Source: Acanthococcus lagerstroemiae
Lineage: Eukaryota > Arthropoda > Insecta > Hemiptera > Eriococcidae
NCBI GenBank assembly: GCA_031841125.1
Contig: CM063110.1
Location: 51,931,946 to 51,995,945, forward strand
Length of the DNA stretch: 64,000 bases
Reading direction: 5' to 3'
The position numbers and the translations under genes are program-made. Positions 1 through 10,900 of the stretch are shown piece by piece (position 1 is the stretch's first letter; each line of letters opens with the position of its first letter). Under the pieces are notes generated by a model. It saw only the letters and a program-made list of their open reading frames with translations, was not told the DNA's origin and ran no database searches.

Positions 1-56
1 GCTTGGGGGAGCGGCCCTCTCGTCTCTCGTGCCTCCCTCCTTAGTTTCGTCCCTGT
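1..56 (-). mobile_element. Edge fragment of the A repeat (hAT-type terminus)
   Basis: Read on the minus strand, this starts at 56 with CAGGGACGAAACTAAGGAGG. That matches the start of the A repeat described at 33.5-62 kb (CAGGGRCGAAACTATGGGG). The window begins before the rest can be seen, so only the terminus supports the call. Confidence 0.35.
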
Positions 57-69
57 TCTCACTGTGGTA

Positions 70-545
70 GTTGACCTTTTTATTTGCTTCTTCGTTAGGG
101 ATCGATAGGTGAGGACTGGCAGAGTGCATCTTCTCAATATTTTTGTCTTTGTTTCAGTCTTCATTTTACCTTCATACATGTTTTTAAAGTCCAGAAGCTT
201 GCCTATGCTTTACTTATTCTTTTAGTTATCTCTCTATTTGTTCTATCTTCAAACGATTTATCTGTTGCAAATAGTCGAATTCAGAGATTTTTTTTGTATT
301 TCAGTTCCTTGTATTTTCCCTTCCATATTGAATAATTATTTTGGTTTGCTTGTATTAATTTCTAAACCCGCCTCTGCACTTACCTCTGCCAATTTTTCTC
401 CCATTTCCTGTAGCTTCTTCATACCCTCGTTTATCAGTACAACATCGTCCACGAATCGTAGATGGTTAAGTTTTTCACCATTTATCTGTATCCCCATATT
501 TTCCCATTCCAGTTTTCTAAATATTTCTTCTAATACGCAATTTTT
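70..545 (-). pseudogene. Non-LTR retrotransposon reverse transcriptase remnant
   Basis: Read on the minus strand, an open stretch contains LEEIFRKLEWENMG, then LRFVDDVVLINEG, then AEAGLEINTSKPK. These correspond to the palm of a non-LTR reverse transcriptase: FVDD replaces the usual F/YADD, and the G-L-x-I-N block follows. Further along, in shifted frames with internal stops, FDYLQQI, KEITKRISKA and KILRRCTLPVLTY match the region just after the palm in the same families. No ORF1, endonuclease or start survives. The upstream side is lost at about 545, where Helitron-like sequence begins. The clade is not resolved. It is non-functional because of frameshifts and truncation. Confidence 0.75.
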
Positions 546-1757
546 GTAAATTTCAGATTTTTAATTCCCAAATAATTTCTTAAGGGAGATAGTTACCGCC
601 ACCAAATATTAACATAGTGTGAAGAAGTTCAATGTGAAACCATTCCAAAAAGTTCCAGTTGAAAAAAAATTAGGGGGTCCATGAGGGAAAAATTTTGTGG
701 CCCCTCTCTGTGGCGTGGAAACACGCGAATACATGTCAAGATTTAACCGCACGGATCTCCGCGTGCATTAGTATGTCCTCCCCTCTTCCCGTTCCCGCAA
801 ACTGCTTTCCCATCTTCCCTCGCCGTTCTTCCAACGATTCTTTGTGATCCACATCCGTGATCTTTTCCTGCCTGAAAATTCTTGTAGTTTTCCTCCCTCT
901 ACCCTTCCCGCACTGCCGACATCGGCTGCTATTGCGACTGATAAGCGCATTAAGCGGGTGGTCCCTTCACTTCTTCTTTTTTAATGTCTTATTGACTCCA
1001 CTTTTTACTTACGCTCTTTGCAACCAGCTGCTGATTTAGAAGATAAGCCGCTACAGGCATTCAATGAAATGTCCCCCTCGCCCCCTCCACTCCATATTTT
1101 CCTAATGAACTATAGGTCAAAAATTGATAGTTATTTCTCAGTTGTGTTTTCTGCAACTTCTACGATATTTTTCTTTTGTCTCCCTATCTCTTGTTCTTTT
1201 TCTCTTTTTCCAAATTTCCTTCCTTTTTCCCGCTGTTTTTGTTCAAAAATCTGCCGCCTCTCGAAATCTGCTGCGACTTAAGCACTTGCCTAATGTGCCT
1301 ATTGGGAAATCCATCGCTGGAACAGACACTACATAGCAAAGAAGTTGTGTTGGTAGATATTTAGATATTTCGAGGGAGGGGGTCAAGACCCCCTGTATCC
1401 GCTTCTGCCCTCAGCTCTTATGGCTTACCCGCCAACCTCGAGACACAGGGCACATTTTTACATGCAATCAGATTTTCAACCCCCCAATAATTTTTGAAGA
1501 GAGACAGCTGCCGCCACCAAATTTTAACATAGTGTGAAGAAGTTCAATGTAAAACAATTCCAAAAAGTTCAAGTTGAAAAAAATTGTGGGCCCACAGGGG
1601 CAAAATTTTATGGCCCCCTCCTAATTAGGGTACCGAGATTTTTTATAGCCTAAAATCTATTCCGGGTTCATACGAACACATCCAGAAAGTACGAACCCCC
1701 CAGCTCTTTTGGTTTATCCGCCAACCTCGAACAAACACACAAACAGACAAACTTACA
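546..1757 (-). mobile_element. Helitron-like fragments
   Basis: Segments at about 560-720 and 1,465-1,757 match, in reverse complement, the first 330 bp of the complete Helitron at 27,212. Shared pieces include the run ending GTTTGTCTGTTTGT and the block around AACTTCTTCACACT. The segment at about 765-870 matches that Helitron's 3' part (GATCACGGATGTGGATCACA in reverse complement). No CTAG-type 3' end with its hairpin is visible here, so this is a broken and partly duplicated copy. It codes for nothing recognisable. Confidence 0.55.
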
Positions 1758-3802
1758 CTAATTAGGTACCCCTTCATTTTGAGTCTTTTCAAGTTATCTT
1801 AGGTTTTCTCAGTTCATTTAGATAGGAGAAATGGAAATTCGTTTGCAATTGTTCCAACTTGTTTCAACACAAGTAGTGCGTGCCCTTATAATTATGACGC
1901 ATAATGAGTTAATGCTTATTTTGACATTTTGAGTTTATTCAACTTGTTTCAGTTTTAATGAACTCGTTAAGATACGATAAATTTATGATGAGATTATCTG
2001 TGACTCACAACGTGTTTTGATTACTTCAGTTTGTTTCAAAACGTGCTAAAAATACCCACATAATAGGTTATCTCTCTGGTCTTTTCAAACTAGGTGTACC
2101 GTCTACGTGTTACCGGAACTGGTGCCGTTGAAGTCGGTGGAAACGCTATGACAAAAAAGTGTTTGGCAGTACGGGAAAGAATAAGCAGCTAATTGTTACC
2201 TACTTATGGTATGGTCATGTGATAGAGAATACTTTGGCCTTTGGCTGAGGTATTATGCATCATGGCATCATGCACTTCGCTGCACAGCTCCATCTCTAAC
2301 AGCGCCTCTTGCACCCTCGTCGCAGCTGGCGGTCACTCACAATGATCCCATCGCTATCGCGCCGTGTGGTTGCTGCAGGCGTATTATATATTATTTGCAT
2401 TCGATAACGATCGTGAATTTCATAACTGTAGGAAGTCTCTCCACGTCTTCTCTCGTCGAGTTAGGCTGAGTCATATTTAAAATATCCCGTCAGCCAGTCT
2501 AATTTGAATTAAAATAATATTCTCGGTTGGACACGCGGACAACGCTGATGGCCGCACGTTCCAACTCGTGCTAATCCAAACACAACTCGGTCCGGTTTTA
2601 CCTAATTCGATGAACAGGGAGGTACCACATATCCCGCGTCGTTAATTCGTTTTAAATAAGTCCTCGACGAATTTTGATACGAATTACACGCTTAAAAATA
2701 TGTTGAGAACACGCGCGTATAATGTTATAATGCCTTAATAGGAGTATGCTCTATGCTTCGTTTAATTTCACCCAAATGTAGGGGAGCCTGTTGTACCTTG
2801 AACCTCTTGTACCATGGAACAAAGCCTCTCAATCAGCAACAGCGCTACTACTGAGATTTTAATCATACCTACTTACTACCTACTACTCGGCTTTCCTATA
2901 GATTGAACCATCCCTTGATCGGTTTTACTTTTCATCACAGTCGGAATCTGGTGTATGTTTGACAATTTACTACTTATTTGATAAGGTTTTCGAGGTCAAT
3001 TTAGGTACTTTAACTGCTTGAAAAAAATTGGGCTATTGAAATAATGTGAAGAGTAACTGTTCAAAAGTATGTACCAACACCTGTTGTGTTTTAATCCAAA
3101 AACTTACAGTTTTTTTTTTTTTTTACTTTGATCATTTATTGTATTTCAGCCATAGTTATAATTTAAAACATCATTGATTGCAGAAAATTGACACATTCTG
3201 ATTTTTTAAGATGTTGTTAGGGTAGGTACCAATTGTGTAAAACCAAGTTGGCAGCTTTAAAAACCTGTGCTAACTGCGTGGTGTTCAAGAAACCTCGAAT
3301 GTTTTGGACTTTTTTCAGTTTTTAACTTATAACTTCTAAAAGGTGCATCCTACAGAAAAAGTCATTCAATACACCTTTAAAGTAAACAACATTTGCTGCA
3401 GTTTGAGTGCAACCGCAGCTCCATAAGTTCAATAGGTCTCGAGATACAGCACTTCAAAAATTGGTAATTTTCCCCAAAAAGTTTAAAATCATAGATTTAG
3501 CCATCTTCTATGCAGAATGTCGGCTAAAATACTCACCCTACGAGGAAAATCATGTGGAATGAAGTTGCAGGGCAGTTATTTAGCTTTAACTTAAGAATAA
3601 GCGGAACTCTATAGGACCAATAGTTTTTTTGTTATCAGGAGAAAATGAAAAATTAAGAAAATCAGATTTCTCAAGAAATGGAGCCTGATGCAGTGTCGTA
3701 GCAAGGGGGCGAAGAGAGCGAATCCCCCCCCCCTCCTAAAGCACCTGAAATTAAATGTAAATTTCATAAAGTGTACGTACATGGAACGCCATGTAGAGGA
3801 GC
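1758..3802. other. No gene recognised
   Basis: AT-rich DNA with a 15-base T run at 3,110-3,124. CAGTGTCGTAGCAAGGGGGC at 3,691 looks like the first bases of a hAT-type terminal repeat, but no partner end was found. The only open frame of note (2,206-2,469) resembles nothing known to me and lacks supporting signals. Confidence 0.4.
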
Positions 3803-4117
3803 TTGTGCAGCTGTCCCACCTTGGTATCCCCTACTTTATGGAATCAGTATGAAGCGGCCATCAACAAACAACATTGGACAAATAATGTGTCAGAGGCCTG
3901 GCACAATCGGTTTCAAGTGATAGTGGGTAAACACCACCCAGATGTTTACTCAGCACTGCAAGAGATACAGAAAGAGCAGGGGGATAGCATGGTTGCTGAG
4001 TTGAGCTTGGGTCGCAACTTCAAGGCTGTCTCTTGCCAGAAATGGATTACATACCCGGAACAGATCCAGATCGTGTCCAAGGAATGTGAAAGGCCTACAA
4101 AGCGAATAATAACGTAA
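3803..4117 (+). pseudogene. MULE-type transposase, C-terminal fragment
   Basis: The frame contains TNNVSEAWHNRFQVIVGKHH followed by PDVYSALQEIQKEQ and AELSLGRNF. This matches the conserved region after the catalytic core of MULE transposases (TNN.SE.WHNRF......HP.....I..L..EQ), which often sit next to FLYWCH domains. The frame opens at TTG rather than ATG, and the sequence before it is not coding. It is therefore a fragment, not a gene. The catalytic core of the same kind of transposase lies 400 bp away on the opposite strand. Confidence 0.75.
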
Positions 4118-4169
4118 TGGAGTACCTTTGGGTACAGTCATGCAACATTCATGTACGAGGATAGGTAAG

Positions 4170-4330
4170 TGTGAAATTTCTTATTGTTAGAATGAAAATC
4201 ATTTTTGAAATGTCCGTTCGGAAAATATTCGGGAATATTATGGATTCGGGTCAAATTTCTTTTGGGAAAACGACCTTCGGGAATATTTTTTCAGGATAAT
4301 TTCTTTCGGGAAAATGTCTGGAAACCGGGC
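4170..4330. repeat. Degenerate TTCGGGAAAA repeats
   Basis: Variants of TTCGGGAAAAT recur every 25-35 bases. The same motif reappears in both arms of the foldback at 62.4-63.1 kb, so it belongs to a dispersed repeat rather than to the transposase fragments on either side. Confidence 0.5.
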
Positions 4331-4377
4331 ATGACACTGCAGGGTTAAAAATGTTTTCAGGTGCTACAGAAATAAGG

Positions 4378-4803
4378 TCACAGAATGCATTTTCTACTTT
4401 GGAATGATGTACGAACGGCATCAGTGAAAATAATATACTTAGTTCCGGGTTCCAGCCACCCACTTTTTTCGGATTCCGTCTTTAGTCCCACCTTGACTAT
4501 ATTTATTTTCCTGTGCCATGCTTGGCGTAGGTGGAATCGGAAATGCAGTCTGTAATGCCTTGTGAACAGCTGCTTTAAAAGGTCAATAATAATTGTTTCG
4601 GGATCAGCGTCTTTACTCAACATTGAACGGCTCATGGACTTCATCTGGTTCCACATTTTCCAATAGCACTCAGCTGTTTTTGAAGGTAGGACTAATGATA
4701 CATATATGTACGTGAAACTCGAGAATGAATGAATCCTGTACAACTTGTAAAAATATTTCGATGAAAAGCAGAATTTATCATCAGCAACATGATTTTGGCG
4801 CAT
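4378..4803 (-). pseudogene. MULE-type transposase, catalytic-core fragment
   Basis: On the minus strand, LVLPSKTAECYWKMWNQM, then IIIDLLKQLF, then LHFRFHLRQAWHRKI match in order the MULE core pattern: LLP.K....Y..M, the second catalytic aspartate block, and the C-x-FH(F/L)xQAxWRKI helix. The usual DFE block is degraded to IDLL, so the second catalytic residue context is altered. Downstream, FTDAVRTSF resembles the FiP...V...F block of the family. The C-terminal fragment at 3,803-4,117 is on the other strand, so an inversion has split the gene, or two copies lie face to face. Confidence 0.65.
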
Positions 4804-5353
4804 TGGCGCTTTCCTATTTATTGTGTATCTCTGGTGAATTATTTATACTATTTCAAATTGCTATGTTCCAAGAGATTGGCGCTCTCCTATTACAGTCCCT
4901 TTTTAATTATGTATAGAAAAATTCATTATTCAAGAGTGACAAATTGTACATGAAAAGTCATGTATGTACATACATATATGTATCACTTATTCAAACGAAT
5001 TTTTGAACCGTCTCATTTCTATTTCGTTGTCTTGTTCCATTGCCGGAACCCGTTCTCATTTATAAACCTTTGTATATTCAGTCCTCGGATATGTTTGTGA
5101 ACAACCGAATTCGCCCTTTGTTTCCTTCGCATTATTAACTATGAAAACGTGACTAACTAGCTCTAGTTGGTGAGTAACTTATAGTTGTTGCTCCGGGTTT
5201 TCAATATGGGACAGGTATATCATTGTTGGGGCTTTCCAGTTCCTTTTCTTTCGGATTTTACATTCAATACCTAGTGTTTATCTGTGGGTCGGCGCGGCTG
5301 GTAAAGTATTTTGACGCAGTCTAGTTTTAACTCGCCTAGAGACAACACCTCTT

Positions 5354-5403
5354 ATGTGCTTTCCTGTGAATACAGTTGATGTGCTTTCCTGTGAATACAG
5401 TTG
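5354..5403. repeat. 25 bp tandem duplication
   Basis: ATGTGCTTTCCTGTGAATAC plus five more bases is present twice back to back. The duplication appears only in the left arm. Confidence 0.85.
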
Positions 5404-5471
5404 TCGCCGATGCGGATTGTACATGGATGGTACAGGAAGAAGCCTAGAATGTATCATGTAACTCTCATGAT

Positions 5472-5680
5472 CAGGGCCGGCACCAGTTATAGAAGCTGTG
5501 TAGTACATACTTGCTACATACGAGAAAACTTATGTGTAGCGAGTCTACACATAGATTTTAGCGGTCGCATCATCACATTCAGTCTTTGTAACACTAACCC
5601 TGATTTAAAGAACGATTTTTTAATGACTATGATAAATTTTTTCTTGCTATACGCGAAAAAGTGAAATAGTGCCGGCCCTG
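5472..5680. mobile_element. hAT-type MITE, 209 bp
   Basis: Begins CAGGGCCGGCACC and ends with its complement GTGCCGGCCCTG. Flanked by CTCATGAT and CTAATGAT, an 8 bp target duplication with one mismatch. The right arm of the giant palindrome lacks it, so it inserted after the palindrome formed. Confidence 0.85.
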
Positions 5681-5817
5681 CTAATGATCGAATCAGGGGT
5701 AGGTATGCCGTGAGAAAAAGGTAAGTAATTAAATTGCTGAAAAACCAAATATCTGAGGTATGTGCACATTTTATTCTTATATTGCGAGCACATGGCTCCT
5801 GCTTTTAATTCGCTTTT

Positions 5818-5820
<3 letters not shown>

Positions 5821-5860
<40 letters not shown>

Positions 5861-5861
5861 T
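5821..5861. repeat. (ATT)n microsatellite
   Basis: About 13 uninterrupted TTA units. Confidence 0.95.
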
Positions 5862-6369
5862 GATTACATCTGCTACTCTGAATTTTGACTGAAAAATTGT
5901 GTTTTGAGTCGGCATTTTCAGTCTTCCAATTTTTGGCATTTGTGACATATTTCTATTTCTACATCATCCTCCTCCTGCTATAGGGTAAGGTTACCTTACG
6001 GTTTCACTTCTTTATATAATAAATTTTAATTTTTCAAATATTGTAAAACACGCACTAGGATATTTCCAAAGCCTCGAGAGAAATCACCGTAATAATTGTA
6101 AAGCTGATAGCGAAGCATAAGGCCACTATTGTTAAATTTTGTGGAAATTATTTTTCAACATTTTCATTGAAATACTTCGTGAAAAGTTTTAAAATATACT
6201 TCATACATGAAATTTATTTTTTTGCCGATTAGTTTAAAAGATTTATTTTTTGATATACCTACATACTCGTATATTTTTAATGTAAATTTAATAATTTTTT
6301 TTAGGTCAATTCATTTACTTCATAAAATTTAATCAAGTTAGAACCATAAAAGTTATGAATACATTTCAA

Positions 6370-7110
6370 AATATTAGAATTTTTAAATTAATTCTCGGGA
6401 AATATTTTGCGATAAATTTCATTTTATGAAATATTTTTATCTGAAAATTCTCATCAAGTTGAAGTTTTGAGTCTATAGTGCAGTGGTGGACTGCTCCTTA
6501 TCTCATAGAAATTATGAATATATTTCAAAACTTTATCTTCAAATTCATACTCGTGAAATATTATAGGATTAATTTCATTTCACGAAATAATTCAACGTGA
6601 AATTTTTCATCGAGTTGAATAAAGTTTTGTTTCTAGTGCAGTAGTGGGCTGTTCCCTATCCTGAATAATCAGGGTCGAAATTTTTAGGCAAATTTGATAG
6701 TTTAGTCGACATATTGGAACAGTAGTCAGCAAATTACAAAATCATTATTTCGTCGACTTGTTCTTAATGAACATTTTTATGTGTTATGGAAAATTCTTGT
6801 ATCAGTTGAGTCAGCATTTTCAACATCAGCCAGAAAATGTAAAATCTTCAACAAAATGTAAAAATGGCAAAACTTTTTTTTTTTAATTTTTTGTACCAAT
6901 CTGATTTGACATTGGGGCTATTCTTAGGTATTTTATTATTTTAAAGAAGTTTTCGCACTAATCTGACCTGCAGTTTTAACGCGTATCTTGAAATTCATCC
7001 TCGTGAAATGTTTTACAATAAATTTCATTTTAAGAAATATTTCCATGTGAAAATTTTCATCGAGTTGAATAAAGTTTTGTCTAATATGGTATTCAGAGTC
7101 TAAATTCTTT
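6370..7110. repeat. Segment repeated three times within the left arm
   Basis: A block reading ATAAATTTCATTTTATGAAA... then CGAGTTGAATAAAGTTTTG... occurs near 6,410, 6,560 and 7,015. The first two copies are followed by CAGTGGTGGACTGCTCC-like sequence. The right arm has fewer copies, so this accounts for part of the arm length difference. Confidence 0.6.
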
Positions 7111-7648
7111 GACAAATTCGACCATTTAGTCGGCATTCTTGACTAGTAATCAACAAATCTAAATATCATTTCGTCATTATTATTTTTTAACGTAATAATT
7201 TTTTTGTGTTAGATGAAAAATGCTTGTATCATTGGGTCAATAACAATAACTTTTTCTTTTGTCTTGCTAGGAAGAAACATTTGTATACTCCTGTCTGTAT
7301 TTTCAATTTTCAACGGCAGTTGGCAAAATGTAAAAATAGCTAAAAGATTTTTTCCTGCATTTTTGGTACCATTTTGATTTGGCATTTCACTATGTGTATT
7401 CCTGTAACTTTTTCTTTGAACTTCTTTGTATCAATCCGATTTGGCATTTTTGATACATTTCTATTTCTACAGCCTCTCGCATGTCCGTCCCTGGTCTGGT
7501 GGTTACCGAGATTCTGAATTTGGTCTAGATAATATCAGAATTTTTCTCCCTTACAAAAAAATCACTTGGTATTTGAACTCTAGAGAATTTTCACTAGTTC
7601 CATTAACAGCATGGGGGTTTAACAGTATGAAGGTTGCCTGATGGTCAG

Positions 7649-7911
7649 CCTAAGCGCCGACTTGTGGAAAATATGGGAGGGGGGGGGGAGCAGAATCAGT
7701 CGGAGCCTGGTTTTTTCTTTGATTATTTTATTGAGACGAGTCTGATATGTCGGTATTATGTATTTTATTCTTATTCGTTTCTCTTTTTGTTCTTCTTTTT
7801 TGTAAAATTTAAACATTGATGGTAAAATTTGTTGTACTTTTTCCATTTTGGAGTTAATAATATTGGGGGAGAGGGCAAAGCCCCCCAAAAAGTGCCAAGT
7901 CGGCGCCTATG
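7649..7911. mobile_element. hAT-type MITE, 263 bp, inserted at another MITE's end
   Basis: Starts CCTAAGCGCCGACTTG and ends CAAGTCGGCGCCTATG, an inverted terminal repeat with two mismatches. A perfect 8 bp target duplication, ATGGTCAG, lies on both sides. The last three bases of that target (CAG) are the first three bases of the next element, so this copy landed in the outermost bases of its neighbour. Internal G9 and C6 runs are present; no coding capacity. Confidence 0.9.
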
Positions 7912-7916
7912 ATGGT

Positions 7917-8785
7917 CAGTGTTGGAAGAACGCATAAATCATCGTTCCCGTTCGTTCTTCTTTAACTGTGTGGTTTTCATTCATGTTCTTTGTTCTCCTT
8001 ACTTTAAAATTACTAACGTTCTCATTCTCGTTTTCTTATTATTCCTATTCCATTCTTGTTCCCACCTTGGTCCTGTTCCCGTTTCCCGTTCTTGCTCTCA
8101 ATCCCATCATGTTCTCGTTTTCATTCTTGTTTCAAGAACGAGAACAGGCCGGTTTTCTTTTCGTTCTTGTTCGTTCTTCTAACATCCAAGTACTCTAGGT
8201 TGATTTTTTCATTAAAAACATTTGTAATTATCAATGGTTTTAGGCTTTTAGAATTTTACTTTGGCGCCAGCTGCAAAGGTGTTGGATGAACGCAAAAATC
8301 ACCTGCAAAAATCACCTTGTTCTCGTTCTTGTCCATTCTTCATGCTCTCCTTGTTCTATTCTCCTACCCTATAATTGGACGCTGTTTAACAAAAGGGAAC
8401 TAACCCACATTTGTAAACAAAATGAGTTATTAGTATTGTTGGAAAGAGCATAAAATGTAGAATTTTTCAAAGTTGGGGCCCCGATTCAAAAATGTGTACT
8501 CATGTTGAAAAAAGCTTATCAGTAAACGCAATGCCATATAATTTCTACATGGATCTTGAACTTCGAATCACGTGTTCTCAAAAAGCAGATTTTGTGGGTT
8601 AGTTCCCTTTTTTGTTAAACAGTGTCCAATTACCAACGTTTCTGTTCTCGTTCTTGTTCCAACGTGGTTCTGTTCCCGTTTCCCACTCTCGTTCTCAATC
8701 CCATAATGTTCTTGTTCTCGTTCTGAGAACGAGAACCAAGAACATGCCGTTTTTCTTCTTGTTCCCATTTGTTCTTCCAACACTG
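7917..8785. mobile_element. hAT-type non-autonomous element rich in GTTCTCGTTC
   Basis: Begins CAGTGTTGGAAGAACG and ends with TTCTTCCAACACTG. Corrected for the MITE at its left tip, the flanks are CTGATGGT and CTTATGGT, an 8 bp target duplication with one mismatch. The inside is a degenerate array of CGTTCTTGTTC units. Partial internal termini near 8,180 and 8,277 suggest two copies fused head to tail. The open frames here are repeat artefacts. Confidence 0.8.
8372..8632. mobile_element. Short inverted-repeat element nested in the GTTCTCGTTC element
   Basis: TAATTGGACGCTGTTTAACA... at the left and its complement at the right form an inverted repeat of about 38 bp with few mismatches, enclosing about 180 bp. 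The ends continue through AAAAGGGAACTAACCCACA. The flanks share no clear target duplication, so the family is not assigned. Confidence 0.7.
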
Positions 8786-8950
8786 CTTATGGTTCCACTT
8801 ACCTATACGTGATAAATTTTACTTTTGGAAATGTCGTAAACCTTACACTGGGATATTCCCTAAGCCTCAGAAGAAAGTAGCCAAATATTGCTTGAGAGCT
8901 AAAACTAACTCATATGTTGTAAAGACCTCCAATTTTGGTGATTGCCTGTA

Positions 8951-10900
8951 AAACGCGCGTATAGAATATTGACTCAGATAATTTTTAGTACACATTTTCA
9001 TGTGCAATGAACATACAACTGTTTCCTGTCAACTGTGTAGTATATATTTTCATAGACAAAATGATGGGAACAAATATTTAGCAGGTGTAATCTGTTTCTT
9101 ATTGACACTGCAGTTGACATTTTAGTCAATAAGTATGTACATGTATCAACACTACTATAAACATTACTATAAACATTGTAGTGTTATAGCGAATTGACAC
9201 ACGTTCAATAGATGTGGACAAATTTTCGTATAGTTGACATTGTAGTCGGCAAGTATCGACATTTGACCTAGATTTTGGTCCCAAAATACAAATTTGATCC
9301 CATTAAAAAGAACGAACTGATTTTTTTTTCTTTTTTGCAGGGAGTGTCACGTCGACCCTAGTTAACTTACAACGGAGCGATTGCGACATTTCCGAATAGA
9401 GAATTAGTTCTCTATCATCCCTGGGAGTAAGAATTTTGTAAATCGTAGCCCAAAAACCCTTATAACGTTTCTGGTGAAGGTCACCTATTGGCGGAATTAG
9501 GACACTAAGGTTCCTAGTAACGCCAATAGATTTTTTCATGCTTGTGGGTGAAAACGCATCAATTTCTCAGTGTGTACTCGTTTTTACCGTATTAAAATAT
9601 GTTGAGAACCTTCGCTATAAAAAGGTCTTTATAAACAAACAGAAAAAATGGAAAAAATATGCAAAATTCTTCGTTTTTATTTAAATTTTAATTCAACATG
9701 CTTATAAAATCTTCGTATTTATTAAGAATTTTGATTTAAGGTACAAAAATTAAGTCACAGTTTGGACACGTATGAAGCATAATTTTACGAACAAAAATGA
9801 AATTTTACTAATTGGTAATAGAGCAACCCCTCGTCTCGAAAAAGTTTTTGAATCATTGTAAGAGCGAGTAACAGTTCAGAATGAAAGTGATTTGTATAGT
9901 AGATAAAAAGCCGAATCTAACGACATATTGCGCTTATCTCTTTTTGAATTGAAAATATTAATTTTTACATTCTAAGAATAAAGGAAAAAAAATCGAAAAC
10001 ACATGTTAGAAATCACGTGTTCTCACTTATCACCGATTTGCTTCAACGACATGGAAACTACATATTATTCTGGATAGTATTATTTTCATTCCTGAACACG
10101 AATATGACGTCACTTTTTCATGACCAGATGGGTAGTTTCGGAGGTATTGATAGGTGGCGGTATTAGAGCACAGTACTGCTTTTCTTGAAAAAAGGAAAAT
10201 ATTTTTTCACTAAAAAAAATCTACCTGTTCCTTAGTCCTCTTTACGATGGCCATTAGTCTCATTTCGATCCGACATCATGATAAAAATAAAAGAGGAGAG
10301 GGGGTGGGACATTTCATAAACCATCCTAAACCTGCTGTTGTTGGAAGGGGCCAACTATAGAGCGTTTGTCGATCAGTTACTCGGTGGCATCTATTCCGTG
10401 AGGTTTGTGTCTCATGTGAACAGTTCAGAGTTTGGGAAAAGGTGTGTAATCTTGTGTTTTGGAGCAAAACTGAAATTATTCGTGCTAGTTATTCAAAATT
10501 CAGCCATGGGGTTAACGATAATATTTGAGTATGCACCGATTGCGAGTTACGTTCTATAATTCTAATTTCAGCCAACATCAATGAATTTGCCTATTAATTA
10601 TACTTATGTAGGTCCTTTTAGAATTTTGATACTCAGTTATTATTTGATTTGCAGTTAATCTGGTGATTGTGTTTGGTGTTCCGAAAGTTTCCGCATTACA
10701 GTGAGTAGATACATCCCATTTACTTAGAATTATTATAATTGATGCTTGTTAGCAAAGACTTATCAAGGGGGCGTGTGTATGTGTGTATGGAGAGAGGGAG
10801 ACCTCTCCCACCAATCTAGTTTTCATTCGGTTAAAGCCATTAAGTCAGCGCATTTTCAAGATCAGCCGGCACAATTTGAAAATTATGGTCGGTATTTTTT
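8951..10900. other. Left-arm-only DNA, no gene recognised
   Basis: No partner for this stretch was found in the right arm. It is AT-rich. Candidate frames (9,303-9,539 minus, 10,276-10,467 minus, 10,338-10,559 plus) resemble nothing known to me and have no start or splice context that singles them out. Confidence 0.4.
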
